A stretch of DNA of 64,000 nucleotides from Nocardioides pocheonensis (GTDB lineage Bacteria; Actinomycetota; Actinomycetes; Propionibacteriales; Nocardioidaceae): assembly GCF_003725535.1 (NCBI RefSeq), contig NZ_RJSF01000044.1:210419-274418 (forward strand), written 5' to 3'. This document shows, in pieces, positions 24,677 to 33,428 of the stretch. Position 1 is the first letter of the stretch, and each line of letters begins with the position of its first letter. A model generated the notes under the pieces. It ran no database searches. It had not been told where the DNA came from and was given only the letters and a program-made list of their open reading frames with translations. Both the position numbers and the translations under genes were made by a program.

Positions 24677-24738
24677 GCTCCCGGCGCGCCGGGGACCACG
24701 GGCTCCGATTCGGACCCCGTCTTGGCTCCCGGCGCGCC
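24677..24738. repeat. direct repeat of GCTCCCGGCGCGCC, first copy palindromic
   Basis: The 14-mer occurs at 24677-24690 and 24725-24738. The first copy extends into a perfect palindrome CCCGGCGCGCCGGG (24680-24693), which could act as a terminator for trxA. The second copy lies before a TTTAGT element upstream of cwlM. Confidence 0.45.
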
Positions 24739-24809
24739 TGCTGTTTTAGTAGGCACAGCGACGGCCCGCCCGGGAGGCCGTCGAGGACAGGAAGCCCCAG
24801 GGAGGCCGG

Positions 24810-25985
24810 TTGAACACGACCGCGAGCACGACCTTCCGCCGCGGCGACGCGGGACCGGCGGTGACCCAGATCGTGGGGCTGCTCTCCCGGCTCGGCCTCC
24901 TCGACGGCGATCCGCCGTCGTCCTTCGACGACCGGGTCGAGCTCGCGGTCCGCGCGTTCCAGCAGCAGCGTGGGCTCCACGTGGACGGCGTGGTGGGCTC
25001 GGCGACCTTCCGCCGGCTCGACGAGGCGCGGTGGTCGCTCGGTGACCGGATCCTCACCCACCTGCCGGGCAACCTGATGGCCGGCGACGACGTCTTCGCG
25101 CTCCAGCGGCGGCTGCTCGAGCTCGGCTTCAAGGTGGGCCGGGTCGACGGCTACTTCGGCCCGCAGACGGAGGCCGCCCTGAGGGACTTCCAGCGCAACT
25201 TCGGCATCCCCGCGGACGGCACCTGCGGTCCGGCGAGCCTCAAGGCGCTGGCCCAGCTGGCGCCGATGGTCCGCGGCGGCGCGCCGAACGCCATGCGCGC
25301 CCGCGAGCGGATCCGCGCCGCGGGCCCGCACCTGGGCGGCAAGATCGTCGTGATCGACCCGGCCCGCACCGACCAGCTGCCGGCGCAGTACGTCGAGCAG
25401 GCCGAAGAGGTCGTCCACGACCTCGCCGCGCGGATCGAGGGCCGCCTGGTCGCGACCGGTGTCCAGGCCTACCTCACCGCCTCGCGCAGCGGGCGGCACC
25501 GCTCGACACCTCCCAGCGGCGGCGGCCAGGCCGAGGAGCTGGAGCGGGCCACGTTCGCCAACCGCACGAACGCCGATCTGTGCATCTCGGTGGCGGTCGA
25601 CGCCTCGGCCAACCCCGACGCGTGCGGCGTGGCGACGTACTTCTTCGGCACCGGCGACGGCGAGACCTGGTCCTCGACGGGCGAGCGCTTCGCCGGCCTG
25701 GTGCAGCGCGAGATCGTCGCCCGCACCGACCTGGTCGACCTGCGCTGCCACGCGAAGGCCTGGGAGCTGCTGCGGCGCACCCGCATGCCTGCGGTCCAGC
25801 TCGACGCCGGCTACCTCTCCAACCCCGGCGACGCCCGCCGGCTCGCCGACCCCGGGTTCCGCGACGTCCTGGCCGAGGCCGTGGTCGTGGCGGTGCAGCG
25901 GTTCTACCTGACGCCGGAGACCGACGCCCACACCGGCGTGCTCCGGCTCAGTGAGCTTCGTTCCGCCATCCGCGCGGCCGACTGA
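24810..25985 (+). CDS. cwlM: CwlM-type peptidoglycan-binding amidase homologue (likely non-catalytic)
   Basis: 391 residues: two PG_binding_1 repeats (about 8-75 with VELAVRAFQQQRGLHVDGVV; 90-155 with TEAALRDFQRNFGIPADGTC) followed by an Amidase_3 fold (about 170-375). The zinc ligand motif of active amidases, IDPGHGG, is IDPARTD here, so the first catalytic His is missing. In mycobacteria CwlM is a cytoplasmic activator of MurA instead of a hydrolase, and no signal peptide is visible here either. The start is TTG 24810 with GGGAGG 5 nt upstream. The last 38 nt overlap the convergent acetyltransferase gene. Confidence 0.85.
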   Translation: MNTTASTTFRRGDAGPAVTQIVGLLSRLGLLDGDPPSSFDDRVELAVRAFQQQRGLHVDGVVGSATFRRLDEARWSLGDRILTHLPGNLMAGDDVFALQRRLLELGFKVGRVDGYFGPQTEAALRDFQRNFGIPADGTCGPASLKALAQLAPMVRGGAPNAMRARERIRAAGPHLGGKIVVIDPARTDQLPAQYVEQAEEVVHDLAARIEGRLVATGVQAYLTASRSGRHRSTPPSGGGQAEELERATFANRTNADLCISVAVDASANPDACGVATYFFGTGDGETWSSTGERFAGLVQREIVARTDLVDLRCHAKAWELLRRTRMPAVQLDAGYLSNPGDARRLADPGFRDVLAEAVVVAVQRFYLTPETDAHTGVLRLSELRSAIRAAD

Positions 25986-26652
25986 TCCGGCGCACCGGGC
26001 CACTCGCGCGCGGCACCGTCGGCGCGCTCGGCCGCGGAACCCGCCGCTTCGCCCCGACGACGCCCAGCAGGCGCTCCAGCGCGGTCTCGAACTCCTCGCG
26101 CCAGGTGAGGGTGGTGCCCAGGTCCATCCGCATCCGCGGGTACGTCGCGTGCGCGCGATGGGTCCGGAAGCCCACCGCCAGCAGGAAGTCGACCGGGAGG
26201 ACGCACTCCTCGTGCGGCTCCTCCGGGCGGGGTCGCACCGCCCCGAAGGCCTCGACCGCCCCGATGCCGCCGTGCTTGATCAGGTCCTTGGCCATCGACT
26301 GCACCAGCACCCGCCCGAGCCCCTGCCCGCGGAACTCGGGGGCGACGTATGCGGTGGAGAGCAGCACGGCGTCCGGGCTCACCGGCGCGGTGGCGAACCC
26401 GGCGCTCCCGGGCAGGTGCACCGCGGGCGCCCAGGTGATGTGCCCGACGACCTGGTCGTCGACCCGCACGACGCGGCCCACCGAGCCCCACTCGCGCAGC
26501 ATCGTGGACAGCCACGCGGCCTTCTCCTCGGCCTCGTGCCCGCGGATCTGCTCGCGGCGTACCGGGTCGAACTCCCAGAACGTGCAGGTCCGGCACGGAC
26601 CGGGGAGCAGCGCGAGGTTGTCGAGCGTCAGCCGTTCGACGTGGCGTCCCAT
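25948..26652 (-). CDS. GNAT-family N-acetyltransferase (Rv3916c-like)
   Basis: 234 residues. The acetyl-CoA loop is in VAPEFRGQGLGRVLVQSMAKDL (RGQGLG). The N-terminus has CRTCTFWEFDP, a conserved Cys-x-x-Cys in this actinobacterial subfamily, and the C-terminus is a basic Arg/Pro tail. Substrate unknown; always found between cwlM and parB in relatives. ATG 26652 is 6 nt after TACGAT (complement of 26659-26664), so it is probably leaderless. The 3' end overlaps cwlM by 38 nt on the opposite strand. Confidence 0.8.
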   Translation of the reverse strand: MGRHVERLTLDNLALLPGPCRTCTFWEFDPVRREQIRGHEAEEKAAWLSTMLREWGSVGRVVRVDDQVVGHITWAPAVHLPGSAGFATAPVSPDAVLLSTAYVAPEFRGQGLGRVLVQSMAKDLIKHGGIGAVEAFGAVRPRPEEPHEECVLPVDFLLAVGFRTHRAHATYPRMRMDLGTTLTWREEFETALERLLGVVGAKRRVPRPSAPTVPRASGPVRRISRPRGWRNEAH

Positions 26653-26692
26653 GGACCCATCGTAGGCGCGCGACGGTCCGGGCGGTCAGGGC

Positions 26693-27910
26693 TCAGCGGC
26701 GCAGCGTGGCCAGGAAGTCGGCGATCCGCCCGATCGCCTCGGTGAGGGTGTCGACGTCCGGCAGGGTCACCAGCCGGAAGTGGTCGGGCTCGAACCAGTT
26801 GAAGCCGGTGCCGTGGGTGACCAGGATCTTCTTGGCCCGGAGCAGGTCGAGGACGAAGTCCTGGTCGTCGTCGATCCCGAACATCTCGGTGTCCAGCTTG
26901 GGGAAGCAGTACAGCGCCCCCATCGGCTCGACGCAGGAGACACCCTCGATCTTGTTCAGCAGCCGCCAGGCGGTCTTGGACTGCTCGTAGAACCGCCCGC
27001 CCGGGTGGATGTACTCGTTGATCGACTGGTAGCCGCCGAGCGCGGTCTGGATCGCGTGCTGGCCGGGGACGTTCGAGCACATCCGCATGTTGGCCAGCAG
27101 GGTGAGGCCCTCGAGGAAGTCGGTGGCCATGTGCTTGGGCCCGGAGATCATCACCCAGCCGGCGCGGTAGCCACACACCCGGTAGGCCTTGGACAGGCCG
27201 CTGAAGGTCAGGCACAGCACGTCGTCGCCGGCGTACGTCGCGGTGTGGTGGTGGACCGCGTCGTCGAACAGGATCTTCTCGTAGATCTCGTCGCTGAAGA
27301 GGACCAGTTCGTGGCGCCGGGCGATGTCGACCAGGCCCTTGACGACGTCCTCGCTGTAGACCGCGCCCGTCGGGTTGTTCGGGTTGATCACCACCAGCGC
27401 CTGGGTGTTCGGGGTGATCTTGGACTCGATGTCCTCGAGGTCGGGGTTCCAGCCGTTCTCCTCGTCGCACCGGTAGTGCACGGCCGTCCCGCCGGACAGC
27501 GTGACCGCGCCGGTCCACAGCGGGTAGTCCGGAGCCGGCACGAGGACCTCGTTGCCGTCGTCGAGGAAGGCCTGGAGGACCAGGCTGATCATCTCCGAGA
27601 CCCCGTTGCCGATGAAGACGTCGTCGACGACCGTGTCGGTGAGTCCGTGGCTCTGGTAGTACTGCGCGACCGCGGTGCGGGCCTCGTAGATGCCCCGGGA
27701 ATCGGAGTAGCCCTCGGCCTCGGGCAGGTGGTGGATCATGTCCGCGACGATCGCCTCGGGTGCCTCGAAGCCGAACGGTGCGGGGTTGCCGATGTTGAGC
27801 TTGAGGATCTTGTGGCCCTCGGCCTCGAGCCGCTGGGCCTCGGTGAGGATCGGTCCCCGCACGTCGTACCGCACGTTCTGCAGCTTTCGGCTCTGCACGA
27901 TGGGTCGCAT
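26693..27910 (-). CDS. PLP-dependent aminotransferase (AlaA/AspC-like, class I/II)
   Basis: 405 residues, fold-type I. Conserved elements are LNIGNPAPFGFEAPEAI, the substrate/PLP loop NPNNPTGAVYS, SDEIYEKILFD, and the Schiff-base lysine in TFSGLSKAYRVCGYRAGW. It most resembles the alanine/aspartate aminotransferases such as E. coli AlaA and mycobacterial AspC; the exact amino acid is not settled. ATG 27910 starts the family N-terminus MRPIVQSRKLQNVRYDVRGP. It is separate from the acetyltransferase (40-nt gap, same strand), which has its own start signal. Confidence 0.88.
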   Translation of the reverse strand: MRPIVQSRKLQNVRYDVRGPILTEAQRLEAEGHKILKLNIGNPAPFGFEAPEAIVADMIHHLPEAEGYSDSRGIYEARTAVAQYYQSHGLTDTVVDDVFIGNGVSEMISLVLQAFLDDGNEVLVPAPDYPLWTGAVTLSGGTAVHYRCDEENGWNPDLEDIESKITPNTQALVVINPNNPTGAVYSEDVVKGLVDIARRHELVLFSDEIYEKILFDDAVHHHTATYAGDDVLCLTFSGLSKAYRVCGYRAGWVMISGPKHMATDFLEGLTLLANMRMCSNVPGQHAIQTALGGYQSINEYIHPGGRFYEQSKTAWRLLNKIEGVSCVEPMGALYCFPKLDTEMFGIDDDQDFVLDLLRAKKILVTHGTGFNWFEPDHFRLVTLPDVDTLTEAIGRIADFLATLRR

Positions 27911-28039
27911 GGTCCCAGTCTCGCAGAGGCTCGCGCCGTGCCCGGGTGATATTCGCCTCCCGGGAACCCGCCCGGGGTGCCGACCGTGGGATCATCGCGG
28001 CACACGCCCGCCTGGGCCCGATCGACCGTGAGGACACCG

Positions 28040-28819
28040 ATGCGTGACATCGTCTACCCCGTCGTGATCGCCGCGGCGAAGACCTGGTTCAAGGTCGGGG
28101 ACGTGCGGATCCAGATGACCGGCACGGAGCACATCCCTCGCGAGGGTGGCGCGCTGGTCGCGGTCAACCACCTCTCGTTCGTCGACTACGTGCTCGCCGG
28201 CTATCCCGGGGCGCAGCGCGGCCGGCTGACCCGTTTCATCGCGAAGAAGGAGGTCTTCGACCACCCGGTCGGCGGCCCCGTGATGCGCTCGTTCCACCAC
28301 ATCGCCCTGGACCGGGCCGACGGTCAGGGCGGCATGGACGAGGCGCGGCGCTACCTGGACGCCGGTGAGCTGGTCGGGATCTTCCCCGAGGGCACGATCT
28401 CGCGCAGCTTCGAGCTGCAGCCTCTGAAGACCGGGGCCGCCCGGATCGCCGCCGACGCCGGCGTCCCGCTGATCCCGATCGTGGTCTGGGGCACCCAGCG
28501 CTTCCTCACCAAGGGCAAGCCGCGCGACTTCGGCCGGCACAAGACCGTGGCGATCGAGGTGGGCGAACCACTGCACCCCTCGCCGGAGGACAACCCGAAC
28601 CTGGTCACCAAGGACCTCCAGGCCCGCATGGAGGGCATGCTCGACCGGCTGATCCGCTCCTACCCCGCCGACGAGCAGCCGCCCGGATCCTGGTGGCTTC
28701 CGGCCCGGTACGGCGGGTCCGCGCCGACGCCGGACGAGGCGGCCGCGATGTACGCCGAGGAGCGTCGCCGGCGTGCCGAGCGCAAGGCCGCCCAGCGGAA
28801 GAAGAAGTCCGGCCGCTAG
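28040..28819 (+). CDS. 1-acyl-sn-glycerol-3-phosphate acyltransferase (PlsC family)
   Basis: Acylates lysophosphatidic acid in phospholipid synthesis at the membrane. 259 residues with the HX4D motif (His44, Asp49) in NHLSFVDYV and the substrate-binding FPEGTISRS. A Lys/Arg-rich C-terminal tail (RRRRAERKAAQRKKKSGR) could bind the membrane. ATG 28040 is chosen as the start of the family N-terminus MRDIVYPVVIAAAKTWFK. The gene is convergent with parB. Confidence 0.88.
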   Translation: MRDIVYPVVIAAAKTWFKVGDVRIQMTGTEHIPREGGALVAVNHLSFVDYVLAGYPGAQRGRLTRFIAKKEVFDHPVGGPVMRSFHHIALDRADGQGGMDEARRYLDAGELVGIFPEGTISRSFELQPLKTGAARIAADAGVPLIPIVVWGTQRFLTKGKPRDFGRHKTVAIEVGEPLHPSPEDNPNLVTKDLQARMEGMLDRLIRSYPADEQPPGSWWLPARYGGSAPTPDEAAAMYAEERRRRAERKAAQRKKKSGR

Positions 28820-28874
28820 GTCCGGCCGTCCTCTGTCCCGGCGCGCGCCCGGAAGCGCTCTATCGTCCTGTCAT

Positions 28875-28886
28875 TTTGTCGACAAA
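28875..28886. other. TTTGTCGACAAA palindrome between plsC-like gene and parB
   Basis: Perfect 12-bp AT-rich palindrome in a GC-rich region, followed by a half-site (TCGACAAA, 28887-28894). The same 12-mer occurs perfectly at 35236-35247 in dnaA, and with one mismatch at 33964-33975 in rnpA. Each strand reads TTGTCGACA, one base from the actinobacterial DnaA box TTGTCCACA. It occupies the convergent spacer 28820-28913. Confidence 0.5.
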
Positions 28887-28913
28887 TCGACAAAGAGACT
28901 TGGTGCTTTCTCG

Positions 28914-29897
28914 CTAGGACTGTGCGGGACGCGAGTCGCGCGGATCGATGATCCCGACGATCCGCTCCAGGTCGGCGAGCGAGGCGAACTCGATCGCGAT
29001 CTTGCCCTTGGCCTTGCCGAGCGTGACCTTCACGCGGGTGTCGAGCCGGTCGGAGAGCCGCTCGTTGAGGTCGGCCAGCCCGGGCGCCGTCGGCTTGCGG
29101 GCACGGAACCGCACCGGTTCGCCGTCGTCACTGCTGTCGACGCCGACCGCCACGATCTCCTCCAGACCGCGCACGGAGATCCCCTCGGCCACCACCCGCG
29201 CGGCGAGCCGGTCCTGCGCCTGCGGGTCGGCCACCCCGAGCAGGGCCCGCGCGTGCCCGGCGGAGAGCACCCCGGCCGCGACCCGGCGCTGCACCTCGGG
29301 GGACAGCTTGAGCAGGCGGAGCGTGTTGCTGATCTGCGGGCGGCTGCGGCCGATCCGGGTGGACAGCTCCTCGTGGGTGCAGCCGAAGTCGTCGAGCAGC
29401 TGCTGGTAGGCAGCAGCCTCCTCGAGGGGGTTGAGCTGGGACCGGTGCAGGTTCTCCAGCAGCGCGTCGCGCAGCATGACGTCGTCGCCGGTCTCCCGCA
29501 CGATCGCCGGGATGGTGTCGAGGCCGGCCTCGGTGACAGCGCGCCAGCGCCGCTCCCCCATGATCAGCTCGTAGCGGTCCTCACCACCGGCCGCCTCGGT
29601 ACGCCGGACCACGACCGGCTGGAGCAGCCCGATCTCCTTGACCGAGTGCACGAGCTCGGCCATGGCGTCCTCGTCGAACACCTGGCGCGGCTGGCGAGGG
29701 TTGGGTCCGATCGACGTGACCGGCAGCTCGGCGAAGTAGGCCCCGTCGACCGCGGCCAGGCCGAGGTTGGAGTCCACCGCCGCGGCGGCGCGTGCGGCGC
29801 TTCCGTCCTCCGCGTCGGCGTCGTGCGTCGGGATCAGCGAGCCGAGTCCCCGGCCGAGCCCCCGCCTCTTCTCGGGTCGCCGCTCCGTCATGCCCAT
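28914..29897 (-). CDS. parB: chromosome partitioning protein ParB
   Basis: CTP-dependent DNA clamp that loads at parS sites and organises the origin region for segregation. 327 residues: the [14 protein letters not shown]-terminal motif that contacts ParA, the CTP-binding block NPRQPR...GERRWRA, the parS-binding helix-turn-helix ([25 protein letters not shown]), and a C-terminal dimerisation domain. ATG 29897 overlaps parA by 10 nt; the ATG at 29891, which forms an ATGA overlap with the parA stop and has AGGGG about 9 nt upstream, is an equally good start. Two parS sites lie upstream of parA. Confidence 0.95.
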   Translation of the reverse strand: MGMTERRPEKRRGLGRGLGSLIPTHDADAEDGSAARAAAAVDSNLGLAAVDGAYFAELPVTSIGPNPRQPRQVFDEDAMAELVHSVKEIGLLQPVVVRRTEAAGGEDRYELIMGERRWRAVTEAGLDTIPAIVRETGDDVMLRDALLENLHRSQLNPLEEAAAYQQLLDDFGCTHEELSTRIGRSRPQISNTLRLLKLSPEVQRRVAAGVLSAGHARALLGVADPQAQDRLAARVVAEGISVRGLEEIVAVGVDSSDDGEPVRFRARKPTAPGLADLNERLSDRLDTRVKVTLGKAKGKIAIEFASLADLERIVGIIDPRDSRPAQS

Positions 29898-30904
29898 GTG
29901 CCCCTGACTGCCAGTTCCCGTGCCGCCTCCAGGTAGCTCAGCGCTCCTGGCGATCCCGGATCGTACGTCATCACGGTCTGCCCGTAGCTCGGGGCCTCGG
30001 AAACCCGCACCGACCGCGGGATCGTGGTGTGCAGGACCTGGTCGCGGAAGTGCGAGCGCACCTCCTCGGCGACCCCGGCTGCCAGGTTCGTGCGCGCGTC
30101 GTACATCGTCACCAGGATCGTGCTGATCGTCAGCTCGTGGTTCAGGTGGGCCTTGACCATCTCGATCGTCTCCACCAGCTGGCCGAGACCCTCGAGGGCG
30201 TAGTACTCCGCCTGGATCGGGATCAGCATCTCGACCCCCGCGACGAGCGCGTTCAGGGTGAGCAAACCGAGCGAGGGCGGGCAGTCGATGAAGACGTAGT
30301 CGAGCCGGTTCTCCTCACCGTCACCGATTCGGTTGTACGCCGCGAGTGCCTTGCGCAGCCGGCTCTCCCGGGCGACGACGCTGACCAGCTCGATCTCGGC
30401 GCCGGCCAGGTCGATGGTGGCCGGCACGACGTACAGGCTCTCGATGTCCGGGTGCTGCTGGACCACCTCCTCGATCGTGGCCCCGTCGACGAGCACGTCG
30501 TAGGAGGAGGCGACGCCGCGGTGGTGCTCGACCCCGAGCGCGGTCGAGGCGTTGCCCTGCGGGTCGAGGTCGACGACCAGGACGCGCAGGCCGTGCATGG
30601 CCAGTGCGGCGGCCAGGTTCACGGTCGTCGTGGTCTTGCCGACCCCGCCCTTCTGGTTCGCCACCACCATCACCCGGGTGCGCGCCGGCCGGGGCAGCGG
30701 GTCGTTGTAGCTGAGGCGCTGGCGCACGCGCAGCTCGGCCTCGATCGCCCGAGCGAGGGGCGTGCTCTGGTCGTCGAAGTCCCGCAGGTCGGCCTCGAGC
30801 TCGGCGGCCGTCCGCACCCGCGCCGGCTCGCCGGTGCCGAAGGCTCCGACCACGGGCGGAGGCGTCTCCGCCCCTTCTCGGGACACGATCTCGGGCTCGG
30901 GCAC
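29888..30904 (-). CDS. parA: chromosome partitioning ATPase ParA
   Basis: Walker-type ATPase that moves ParB-bound origins. The 338-residue protein has an N-terminal extension of about 90 residues (acidic, with [19 protein letters not shown]) before the deviant Walker [21 protein letters not shown], then [10 protein letters not shown], the Walker B-type [16 protein letters not shown] and the C-terminal [14 protein letters not shown]. The GTG start at 30904 is chosen because GAGGAGG (complement of 30911-30917) lies 6 nt upstream; the open frame continues upstream through parS and DnaA-box DNA and is not coding. parB follows with overlap. Confidence 0.94.
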   Translation of the reverse strand: MPEPEIVSREGAETPPPVVGAFGTGEPARVRTAAELEADLRDFDDQSTPLARAIEAELRVRQRLSYNDPLPRPARTRVMVVANQKGGVGKTTTTVNLAAALAMHGLRVLVVDLDPQGNASTALGVEHHRGVASSYDVLVDGATIEEVVQQHPDIESLYVVPATIDLAGAEIELVSVVARESRLRKALAAYNRIGDGEENRLDYVFIDCPPSLGLLTLNALVAGVEMLIPIQAEYYALEGLGQLVETIEMVKAHLNHELTISTILVTMYDARTNLAAGVAEEVRSHFRDQVLHTTIPRSVRVSEAPSYGQTVMTYDPGSPGALSYLEAARELAVRGTWA

Positions 30905-30922
30905 GCGGGCCTCCTCGAACGA

Positions 30923-30938
30923 TGTTTCACGTGAAACC
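30923..30938. other. parS site (one mismatch)
   Basis: TGTTTCACGTGAAACC matches the universal ParB-binding site TGTTTCACGTGAAACA at 15 of 16 bases. It lies 19 nt upstream of the parA start, so ParB bound here could both nucleate the partition complex and repress parAB. Confidence 0.93.
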
Positions 30939-30950
30939 AGGGAATGGGTC

Positions 30951-31015
30951 TGTGGATAACTAGAGGTGATCTGTGGATACACACGCTCAGGCGGCCATCC
31001 CAGGCCGGTGGATAA
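30951..31015 (-). other. three DnaA boxes upstream of parA
   Basis: On the minus strand: TTATCCACA (30959-30951, the perfect E. coli-type box), GTATCCACA (30980-30972) and TTATCCACC (31015-31007). All three point the same way, within 65 bp in the parA/rsmG spacer, 13 nt beyond parS. This is outside the usual oriC interval. Confidence 0.7.
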
Positions 31016-31071
31016 CTCTGGGAGGCGGTGGCCGTCCGGCCAGCCGAGCGACTCGTGACCCGCCACGACAC

Positions 31072-31725
31072 TCACTCCTTCACGACGCGGACAACCCGCA
31101 CGGGGGGCTCGATCAGGTCGTCCCCGAGAACGACGACCTCGTCCAGCCGGGCACCCCCGGACCTGATCGCGGACATCGCCGCGTCGAGCTCGGCCTGTAC
31201 CGAGGAGCCTTTCATGGCCAGGAACAGCCCGCCAGTCCGCACCAGCGGCAACGACCACTCACTGAGGCGAACCATCGGGGCGACGGCCCGCGAGGTGACG
31301 ACGTCGAACGTCCTCGTCCCGTGCACGGCCTCCGCCCGGGCGCGCACCACCTCGACGTTGCCCAGACCCAGGCGCGCGACGGCCTCGTCCAGGAAGGTGG
31401 TCCGCCGCAGCAACGGCTCGACCAGCGTGACCGACAGGTCGGGCCGCCGGATCGCCATCACGATCCCGGGGAGGCCGGCCCCGGAGCCGATGTCGCACAC
31501 CGACGCGCTCTCCGGGACGAGATCGGTCACCAGCGCGCAGTTCACCAGGTGGCGCTCCCACAGCCGCGGAACTTCGCGCGGACCGATCAGGCCGCGCAGC
31601 GTGGCCTCCGTGGCCAACAGGGCCGCGAACCGCTCGGCCACCGGTAGGGCATCGGAAAACACCCCCCGGGCCAGCTCGGGCGCGGGGGGTGTCTGCGTCG
31701 GACTGTCGTGTTTCACGTGAAACAT
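31072..31725 (-). CDS. rsmG: 16S rRNA (guanine-N7) methyltransferase RsmG
   Basis: SAM-dependent methyltransferase acting on G527 (E. coli numbering) of 16S rRNA. 217 residues: SAM-binding CDIGSGAGLPGIVMAI, LVEPLLRRTTFL, and SRAVAPMVRLSEW. Its first codons (MFHVKH) are encoded by a parS site. The start is ATG 31725. Part of the rpmH-rnpA-yidD-yidC-khpB-rsmG-parA-parB order typical of actinobacteria; 46 nt separate it from khpB. Confidence 0.94.
   Translation of the reverse strand: MFHVKHDSPTQTPPAPELARGVFSDALPVAERFAALLATEATLRGLIGPREVPRLWERHLVNCALVTDLVPESASVCDIGSGAGLPGIVMAIRRPDLSVTLVEPLLRRTTFLDEAVARLGLGNVEVVRARAEAVHGTRTFDVVTSRAVAPMVRLSEWSLPLVRTGGLFLAMKGSSVQAELDAAMSAIRSGGARLDEVVVLGDDLIEPPVRVVRVVKE
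31709..31724. other. parS site (perfect) inside the rsmG start
   Basis: TGTTTCACGTGAAACA, a 16/16 match to consensus, overlapping codons 1-6 of rsmG. It is 786 bp from the parS at 30923. Confidence 0.96.
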
Positions 31726-31770
31726 CGCCCGCTCAGGAGGGCGGTCGGCGCCCCGAGGGTCGACACCGCG

Positions 31771-32424
31771 TCAGGCGGGGAGCACGACGACGTACCGGCG
31801 GGGCTCGACGCCCTCGGACTCCGACTGCAGGCCGGCTGCGGCCACGGCGTCGTGGACGACCTTGCGCTCGAAGGGCGACATCGGCGTCATCGACACCGGC
31901 TGGCCCGACTCCTTCACCTGGGTCACGACCGCCGCGGCCTGCTCCTCCAGGGCCGCCCGGCGCGTCGCCCGGTGCCCCGAGACGTCGAGCATCAACCGCG
32001 ACCGCTCACCCGTCTCCCGGTACACCGCGAGCCGGGTGAGCTCCTGGAGAGCCTCGAGCACCTCACCGTTCTCCCCGACGAGCTGGGGCAGGTCGGCACC
32101 CACGATCGAGACGGTCGCGCGGTCCCCCTCGACGTCCATGTCCAGGTCGCCGTCGAGGTCGGCGATCTCGAGGAGCTCCTCGAGGTAGTCCGCCGCGATC
32201 TCGCCCTCCTGCTCGAGCCGCTTGGCCCGGCTCCCGCGGGCCGAGCCGCCGTCGGCGCCGTCCTCCTCCGCCCCGGAGTCGACATCGGAGTCGGCGTCCG
32301 TGTCGGTGTCCGCGTCGGCGTCGACGTCGGTGTCCGCCGCCTCGGGGGTCTCCTCGGGGGTCTCCTCGTCCTGGTTCAGGTCTGCGTCGTCGATCTGGTT
32401 CTCGGTCACCGGGCTGTCGGTCAC
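31771..32424 (-). CDS. khpB: KH/R3H RNA-binding protein KhpB (Jag)
   Basis: 217 residues. The N-terminal third is extremely acidic and repetitive (Asp/Thr/Glu, with alternating TDTD, DADADTD). A KH-II domain follows at about 75-145, with the ELPQ-type loop as DLPQLVGENGEVLEAL, then an R3H domain (MSPFERKVVHDAV). Binds RNA and influences cell-wall growth and division in other bacteria. The GTG at 32424 overlaps the yidC stop (GTGA), so translation is coupled. Confidence 0.9.
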   Translation of the reverse strand: MTDSPVTENQIDDADLNQDEETPEETPEAADTDVDADADTDTDADSDVDSGAEEDGADGGSARGSRAKRLEQEGEIAADYLEELLEIADLDGDLDMDVEGDRATVSIVGADLPQLVGENGEVLEALQELTRLAVYRETGERSRLMLDVSGHRATRRAALEEQAAAVVTQVKESGQPVSMTPMSPFERKVVHDAVAAAGLQSESEGVEPRRYVVVLPA

Positions 32425-33428
32425 GGAGTCTCTCCCTGCTCGGTCGTGGGCTTCGGCTTCGGCTTGGCGGTCCTGCGCTGGCTCCGCGACTGCTTCTTCG
32501 GCTGCTGGCGCTTGGCTGCGCCGGGCGCCGGTTTCGGCGTCTCGGAGGACGGGTCCTGGGTCTCGGTGGCGGGCGTGCCGGCCTCGGGGGTGTGTCCGTG
32601 CCGCCGCGCCTTCTCGGCGTCACGACGCTCCTTGGCCCGGAACGCCTCGGTGTTCGGCGCGGGGTTGTTGCGGATCACGTAGAACTGCTGACCCATGGTC
32701 CAGAGGTTCGACGTGGTCCAGTACAGGAGGACACCGATCGGGAAGGCGATGCCGCCGACGGCGAACACGAGCGGCAGCACGTAGAGCAGCATCTTCTGCT
32801 GCTGGGCGTACGGGCCGCTGAGCGCGTCGGCGGGCATGTTCTTGCTCATCAGCTGGCGCTGGGTGAGGAAGGTGGTCGCGGTCATCGCGATCACCAGGCA
32901 GATCGCGACGATCTGCACCGACACCTCGCCGGAGGACTTGGTGAAGCTGGAGGAGATCGTGCCCCCGAAGATCGGAGCGTGCGCGAAGAGGTTGGCGTCG
33001 TGGTCGGTCAGCACGCCGTGGCCGTGGCCGCCCGCCGCCTTGCTGAGCAGACGGAACAGCGCGAGAAAGATCGGCATCTGCACGATCAGGGGGAGGCAGG
33101 AGGAGAACGGGTTCGTGCCGGTCTCCCGGTAGAGCGCCATCGTCTCCTGGGTCAGACGCTCACGGTCGTGGCCGTACTTCTTCTGCAGCTCCTTGACCTT
33201 CGGCTGCAGCAGCTGCATGTTCCGGCTCGACTTGATCTGCTTGACGAACAGCGGGATCAGGGCCGCGCGGATGACCAGGGTCAGGCCGATGATCGACAGC
33301 ACCCACGAGATGCCAGACTCCGCGCCGAAGACCGCGCCGAAGACCTTGTGCCACCCCACCAGGACGACGGACACCAGGTAGTACAGCGGCGTCATGATGA
33401 AGCTGCCGATATCGCCGAGGAAACCCAC
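32421..33428 (-). CDS. yidC: membrane protein insertase YidC
   Basis: 335 residues. Inserts membrane proteins alone or with SecYEG. Has the Oxa1/YidC fold: GWHKVFGAVFGAESGISWVLSIIGL, the conserved arginine in LVIRAALIPLFVKQ lining the hydrophilic groove, the coiled-coil QPKVKELQKKYGHDRERLTQE, and later helices QMPIFLALFRLL and VLLYWTTSNLWTMGQQ. A basic Lys/Arg/Gln tail (QPKKQSRSQRRTAKPKPKP) probably contacts ribosomes. The start is at 33428, with its stop overlapping khpB. Confidence 0.94.
   Translation of the reverse strand: MGFLGDIGSFIMTPLYYLVSVVLVGWHKVFGAVFGAESGISWVLSIIGLTLVIRAALIPLFVKQIKSSRNMQLLQPKVKELQKKYGHDRERLTQETMALYRETGTNPFSSCLPLIVQMPIFLALFRLLSKAAGGHGHGVLTDHDANLFAHAPIFGGTISSSFTKSSGEVSVQIVAICLVIAMTATTFLTQRQLMSKNMPADALSGPYAQQQKMLLYVLPLVFAVGGIAFPIGVLLYWTTSNLWTMGQQFYVIRNNPAPNTEAFRAKERRDAEKARRHGHTPEAGTPATETQDPSSETPKPAPGAAKRQQPKKQSRSQRRTAKPKPKPTTEQGETP

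Noticed and set aside
30905-31258. N-terminal extension of parA through the parS and DnaA-box region
   Set aside because: The translated extension is not protein-like, and a clear GAGGAGG site supports the start at 30904.
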